NCBI GenBank assembly: GCA_020852035.1
Contig: JADZBR010000323.1
Span: 1-7,982 of the forward strand
Source of the DNA: Caulobacteraceae bacterium
Lineage (GTDB): Bacteria > Pseudomonadota > Alphaproteobacteria > Caulobacterales > Caulobacteraceae
Length of the DNA stretch: 7,982 nucleotides
Direction of reading: 5' to 3'
Shown one piece after another: positions 4,790 to 7,982 of the stretch. Position 1 is the first letter of the stretch. Every line of letters starts with the position of its first letter. A program made the position numbers and the translations under genes. The notes beneath the pieces were generated by a model, which was not told the origin of the DNA, did no database searches, and worked only from the letters and a program-made list of their open reading frames with translations.

Positions 4790-5374
4790 ATGAAAGTAGT
4801 TCTGCTCGAACGCGTCGAAGGGCGCGGCACGATCGGCGACGTGGTCACGGTGAAGGACGGCTTCGCCCGCAACTACCTGCTGCCCCGGCAGAAGGCCCTG
4901 CGCGCGACCGAGGCCAATCTGAAGGTCTTCGAGGCCCAGCGCGCCGAGATCGAGAGCCGCAACGAAAAGGCCCGCGACGCGGCCGCCAAGTCTGGCGAGA
5001 AGCTGGACGGCGCGTCCTACGTGCTGATCCGCTCGGCGGGCGACTCTGGCCACCTCTACGGCTCGGTTTCCGGCCGCGACGTGGCGGACGCCATCACCGC
5101 CGAAGGCGGCAAGGTCGACCGCTCCATGATCGACATGGACAAGCCGATCAAATCGCTGGGGCTGCATGAGGTGAAGGTGCGGCTGCACGCCGAAGTGACT
5201 GTGACCGTCACGGTCAACGTCGCCCGCAGCGCCGACGAAGCCGAGCGCCAGGCGCGCGGCGAGAACGTCATCGCCTCGCAGTTCGAGGACGAGCGCGCTG
5301 CGGCCGACGAGGCCGCCCAGGATCTGCTGGAAGGCGGGGCCGGGGCGCAGGAAGTGTTGCCGGAAGAAGCCTGA
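4790..5374 (+). CDS. rplI: 50S ribosomal protein L9
   Basis: A 194-residue large-subunit protein that binds 23S rRNA near the base of the L1 stalk. The N-terminal domain (1 to about 50) opens MKVVLLERVEGRGTIGD and holds the L9 signature VKDGFARNYLLPRQKA (21-36), with Gln34 in a turn that is often Gly. A linking helix (about 41-72) is followed by the C-terminal domain (about 76-147), ending in the beta-strand run EVTVTVTVNVARS (135-147). Residues 148-194 are an acidic Ala/Glu-rich tail that the 149-residue E. coli protein lacks; alphaproteobacterial L9 commonly carries one. It is the last gene of the ribosomal operon, 11 nt after rpsR, with AAGGAG as ribosome binding site and an intrinsic terminator 37 nt downstream. 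Confidence 0.97.
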   Translation: MKVVLLERVEGRGTIGDVVTVKDGFARNYLLPRQKALRATEANLKVFEAQRAEIESRNEKARDAAAKSGEKLDGASYVLIRSAGDSGHLYGSVSGRDVADAITAEGGKVDRSMIDMDKPIKSLGLHEVKVRLHAEVTVTVTVNVARSADEAERQARGENVIASQFEDERAAADEAAQDLLEGGAGAQEVLPEEA

Positions 5375-5410
5375 CGGCTGAAGTCGAACCAGTTCCTGCT
5401 TGAGTAATCG

Positions 5411-5440
5411 AACAGCGCGGGCCTCGGCCCGCGCTGTTTT
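5411..5440 (+). terminator. Intrinsic terminator of the ribosomal operon
   Basis: ACAGCGCGGGC (5412-5422) pairs perfectly with GCCCGCGCTGT (5427-5437) around the loop CTCG; A5411-T5438 extends the stem. It runs directly into TTTT (5437-5440). This is the textbook arrangement and the strongest terminator in the window. Confidence 0.93.
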
Positions 5441-5497
5441 CGTTCAAGCTGTTGCAAATCCGTCATAGGTGCTCGGCTCGAACCCTCCTAAGTCAAT

Positions 5498-5532
5498 CTG
5501 ATCGCTGATCAGTTCCCGTAGGGCCTGGGAAC
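5498..5532 (+). promoter_or_regulatory. Two adjacent inverted repeats in the TonB-receptor leader
   Basis: CTGATC-GCT-GATCAG (5498-5512) is a perfect 6-bp inverted repeat. GTTCCC (5512-5517) and GGGAAC (5527-5532) form a second one with a 9-nt spacer, sharing one base with the first. They end 8 nt before the ribosome binding site. They could be a repressor operator or RNA hairpins controlling translation. The rest of the 5441-5497 stretch shows no convincing promoter. Confidence 0.45.
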
Positions 5533-5539
5533 AGCTTTT

Positions 5540-5545
5540 GGGGGA
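5540..5545 (+). promoter_or_regulatory. Ribosome binding site deciding the TonB-receptor start
   Basis: GGGGGA lies 4 nt before the ATG at 5550. An in-frame TTG at 5538 would add four residues but overlaps this site, so the ATG is preferred. Confidence 0.75.
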
Positions 5546-5549
5546 TCCC

Positions 5550-7955
5550 ATGACCTATCGCCTTGTTCTGCTTGCGGCAGCTTCCGCCGCCGTGCTCGCC
5601 GCCGATCCAGCCCTCGCCCAGACGTCCAACAACGACGCGGCCGTGGAGGAACTGGTCGTCACCGGCACCCGCACCGCCGGTCGCTCGCGCCTCGAAACCC
5701 TGGCGCCGGTCGACGTCGTCACCGGCGCGGCGCTGCAACAACGCGGCACCACCGAGCTCGCCACGGCCCTGGCCACCAGCGTGCCGTCCATCTCGTTCCC
5801 GCGCCCGTCCAACACCGACGGCACCGACGCGGTTCGCCCGGCCACCCTGCGCGGCCAGGGGCCCGACCAGACCCTGGTGCTGGTGAACGGCGCGCGCCGC
5901 CATACCTCGGCGCTGCTCAACCTCAACGGCTCGGTGGGCCGCGGCTCGGCCGCCGTCGACCTGAACGCCATTCCCTCCACCGCCATCGACCGGATCGAAG
6001 TGCTGCGCGACGGCGCCTCGGCGCAATACGGTTCGGACGCCATCGCCGGGGTGATCAACCTGCGCCTGCGCGAAGCCTCCAGCGGCGGCGGCGCCTCGGT
6101 CACCTACGGCCAGTACATGACCAGCTTCGACGGCTTCTACGGCCGCGACGGCAACATCCGTGACGGCGAGACGGTCACCGTCTCCGGCTGGCAGGGCCTG
6201 GCGCTGGGTTCGGACGGCTTCCTGACGCTGTCGGCCGAATACCGCGACCGCTCCAACACCCGGCGCAGCGACATCGACCCGCGGCTGGGCCGCATCACCT
6301 CGCGCTTCGGCGACGCGGACGTGGAGGACATCTCCTTCTACGCCAACGCCGGCAAGCCGCTGACCGAGAACCTCGAAGCCTATGGCTGGTTCGGCTACCA
6401 GCACCGCGACGCCTCCAGCGCCGCTACGTTCCGCATGCCGACCGACGCGGCGCAGAACATTCCCTCGGTCTATCCCGACGGCTACCTGCCGCTGCTGCAG
6501 ACCGAGAGCGAGGACTACAGCGCCGGCGTCGGCCTGCGCGGCGAGATCGCCGGCTTCCGCACCGACCTCAACGTCGTCTACGGCCAGAACACCATCGATT
6601 TCGGGGTGAAGAACACCCTCAATCCTTCGCTCGGCCCGAGCTCGCCGCATGAGTTCTACGCCGGCCAGCTGAAGTACGACCAGCTGGTCTTCGGCGCCGA
6701 CTTCAGCCGTGAGGTCGATATCGGCACGGCCGGCCCGCTGAACGTCGCCTTCGGCCTGGAGGCGCGTCGCGAAGGCTTCGAGATCGGCGAGGGCGAGCCC
6801 GGCTCCTACATCCGCGGCCCGTTCACCGACAAGTCGCTGGGCTCGCGCGGCTTCACCGGCTTCACGCCCAGCAACGTGGTCGACGTGGATCGCGACGCGG
6901 TCGGCGTCTATCTCGACCTGGAAGGCAAGCTGACCGAACAGCTGACCGCCTCGGCGGCCGTCCGCTACGAGGACTATTCGGACTTCGGCACCAAGGCCAC
7001 CGGCAAGCTCTCGGCGCGCTACGACTTCACGCCGGAGTTCGCGATTCGCGGGGCGGTCTCCACCGGCTTCCGCGCGCCCAGCCTGCAGCAGCAGTATTTC
7101 ACCTCGACCTCGATCCTCTACATCAACGGCGTGCCGTTCGAAGCCGGCACCTATCCGTCGGTCAGCCCCATCGGCGTCGCCCTCGGCGGCACGCCGCTCG
7201 AGCCCGAGGAGTCGACGAACTACGCGCTGGGCTTCGTCTACCAGGCCGGCGGCTTCGAGCTCACGGTCGATGGCTACCGCATCGACGTGGACGATCGCAT
7301 CGTGCTCAGCGAAACCCTGACGGGCTCGGCCACGGCCGCGGTGGGCACCAACGCGCGGACCATCTTCGACCTGCTGCAGCCCTACGGCGCCTCGGCGGCC
7401 CGCTTCTTCATCAACGGCGTGGACACCGAGACCCGCGGCCTCGACGTGGTCGCCCGCTACCGCATCAACGACGATCAGGCCGGCTCCTTCGACCTGACCG
7501 CGGCGGGCAACTACAACCACCTGGAGGTGACGCGCACGCCGTTCACCGACCAGACCATCCTGCCGACGCCGACCTCGCTGTTCGCCCGCCAGGCTGTCCT
7601 GCGGTTCGAGCGCGGCGCGCCGAAGTACAAGCTGACCCTGCAAGGCGACTGGAACCGCGACGCCTGGGGCGCGACCCTGCGCACCACGTTCTATTCCAGC
7701 GTCCTGTCGCCCGGCACCCTTGCCGACGGCAGCGCCGACACCGAGACCGGCAACCGCGGCGTCGTCGACCTGGAAGGGCGCTACACCTTCCCGATGGGCC
7801 TGACGGTGTCGGTGGGCGCCGACAACCTGTTCGACGTCTACCCGCGCCAGGTCCTGCCGAACCTCAACACCACCGGAGCGGGGCCGTTCAGCTCGTTCTC
7901 GCCGTTCGGCTTCAACGGGCGGTTCGTCTACGGCCGCGTGGCCATCAAGTGGTGA
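5550..7955 (+). CDS. TonB-dependent outer-membrane receptor, substrate unknown
   Basis: An 801-residue outer-membrane active transporter, energised by TonB-ExbB-ExbD, that imports scarce nutrients such as iron chelates, vitamins or sugars. Residues 1-23 form a signal peptide (cleavage expected in ALA-QTS). A TonB-box-like EELVVTG lies at 33-39. The plug domain (about 50-175) contains TLRGQGPDQTLVLVNGARRH (99-118) and RIEVLRDGASAQYGSDAIAG (148-167). The remaining roughly 620 residues have the alternating aromatic/polar pattern of a 22-strand barrel. GADNLFDVYPRQ near the end is the conserved C-terminal receptor motif, and the chain ends RVAIKW with the terminal aromatic needed for barrel assembly. 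The protein appears full length. No N-terminal signalling (STN/secretin) domain is present, so regulation through a FecI/FecR-type anti-sigma pair is unlikely. It has its own transcription unit after the ribosomal terminator. No neighbour hints at the substrate. Confidence 0.94.
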   Translation: MTYRLVLLAAASAAVLAADPALAQTSNNDAAVEELVVTGTRTAGRSRLETLAPVDVVTGAALQQRGTTELATALATSVPSISFPRPSNTDGTDAVRPATLRGQGPDQTLVLVNGARRHTSALLNLNGSVGRGSAAVDLNAIPSTAIDRIEVLRDGASAQYGSDAIAGVINLRLREASSGGGASVTYGQYMTSFDGFYGRDGNIRDGETVTVSGWQGLALGSDGFLTLSAEYRDRSNTRRSDIDPRLGRITSRFGDADVEDISFYANAGKPLTENLEAYGWFGYQHRDASSAATFRMPTDAAQNIPSVYPDGYLPLLQTESEDYSAGVGLRGEIAGFRTDLNVVYGQNTIDFGVKNTLNPSLGPSSPHEFYAGQLKYDQLVFGADFSREVDIGTAGPLNVAFGLEARREGFEIGEGEPGSYIRGPFTDKSLGSRGFTGFTPSNVVDVDRDAVGVYLDLEGKLTEQLTASAAVRYEDYSDFGTKATGKLSARYDFTPEFAIRGAVSTGFRAPSLQQQYFTSTSILYINGVPFEAGTYPSVSPIGVALGGTPLEPEESTNYALGFVYQAGGFELTVDGYRIDVDDRIVLSETLTGSATAAVGTNARTIFDLLQPYGASAARFFINGVDTETRGLDVVARYRINDDQAGSFDLTAAGNYNHLEVTRTPFTDQTILPTPTSLFARQAVLRFERGAPKYKLTLQGDWNRDAWGATLRTTFYSSVLSPGTLADGSADTETGNRGVVDLEGRYTFPMGLTVSVGADNLFDVYPRQVLPNLNTTGAGPFSSFSPFGFNGRFVYGRVAIKW

Positions 7956-7963
7956 TGCGACTC

Positions 7964-7979
7964 TGAAGGCTGGCCTTCA
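7964..7979 (+). terminator. Hairpin after the TonB-receptor gene, possible terminator cut by window edge
   Basis: TGAAGGC (7964-7970) and GCCTTCA (7973-7979) are perfect inverted arms, best read as a 6-bp stem with a CTGG loop. It lies 8 nt after the stop codon. The window ends 3 nt later, so whether a T-tract follows cannot be seen. A GACTC methylation-type site lies at 7959-7963. Confidence 0.45.
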
Positions 7980-7982
7980 AAG

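Noticed and set aside
5195..5216. Inverted repeat TGACCG-TCA-CGGTCA inside rplI
   Set aside because: It arises from alternating Thr/Val codons in a conserved beta-strand of L9, so coding constraint explains it.
5493..7643. A 716-codon minus-strand open frame opposite the TonB receptor
   Set aside because: Its translation is Gly/Ala/Val/Arg-rich without domain motifs and mirrors receptor codons. The receptor has a signal peptide, plug and C-terminal motif, so this frame is a compositional shadow.
1..7982. CRISPR array, toxin-antitoxin, phage, insertion sequence or defence system
   Set aside because: I found no regularly spaced direct repeats, transposase or integrase motifs, small toxin-like gene pairs or terminal repeats beyond the single intergenic element.

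Overview
The window is GC-rich, gene-dense DNA from an alphaproteobacterium, most likely a member of the Caulobacteraceae (Caulobacter, Phenylobacterium or Brevundimonas). Reasons: the fabD and rpsF-rpsR-rplI core genes carry alphaproteobacterial-style extensions, there is a large TonB-dependent receptor, and a paired-hairpin intergenic repeat built on CCTTCTCCC/GGGAGAAGG separates two convergent genes. The genus is an inference from family resemblance, not from a search.

Layout. Positions 1-917 (minus) hold fabD, cut by the window edge just short of its C-terminus. Divergent from it is an MDR-superfamily zinc dehydrogenase of unknown substrate (1007-2086, plus). A 159-bp inverted-repeat element (2091-2249) fills the gap to a convergent HAD-superfamily hydrolase (2253-2927, minus), which has unusual catalytic motifs. 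Divergent from the HAD gene are an exported PrxQ/BCP-type peroxiredoxin (2982-3533) and, 12 nt downstream, a small VOC/bleomycin-resistance-like protein (3546-3905). A 187-nt leader precedes the ribosomal operon rpsF-rpsR-rplI (4093-5374), which shows strong translational coupling and ends at a clear intrinsic terminator (5411-5440). A TonB-dependent outer-membrane receptor (5550-7955) follows, with two adjacent inverted repeats just ahead of its ribosome binding site and a hairpin right after its stop codon.

How the genes work together. fabD (fatty-acid synthesis) and rpsF-rpsR-rplI (ribosome) are core growth genes that, to my recollection, lie close together in many alphaproteobacteria. The dehydrogenase, HAD hydrolase, peroxiredoxin and VOC protein look like an accessory block lying between them, with no evident common pathway. 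The TonB receptor is an independent transcription unit for nutrient uptake.

I see no CRISPR array, tRNA, rRNA, insertion sequence, phage gene or defence system. Most of the window is ordinary. The items best worth a second look are the structured intergenic repeat, whose two arms keep the same hairpins with different bases, the HAD active-site substitutions, and the rpsF and TonB-receptor leaders.
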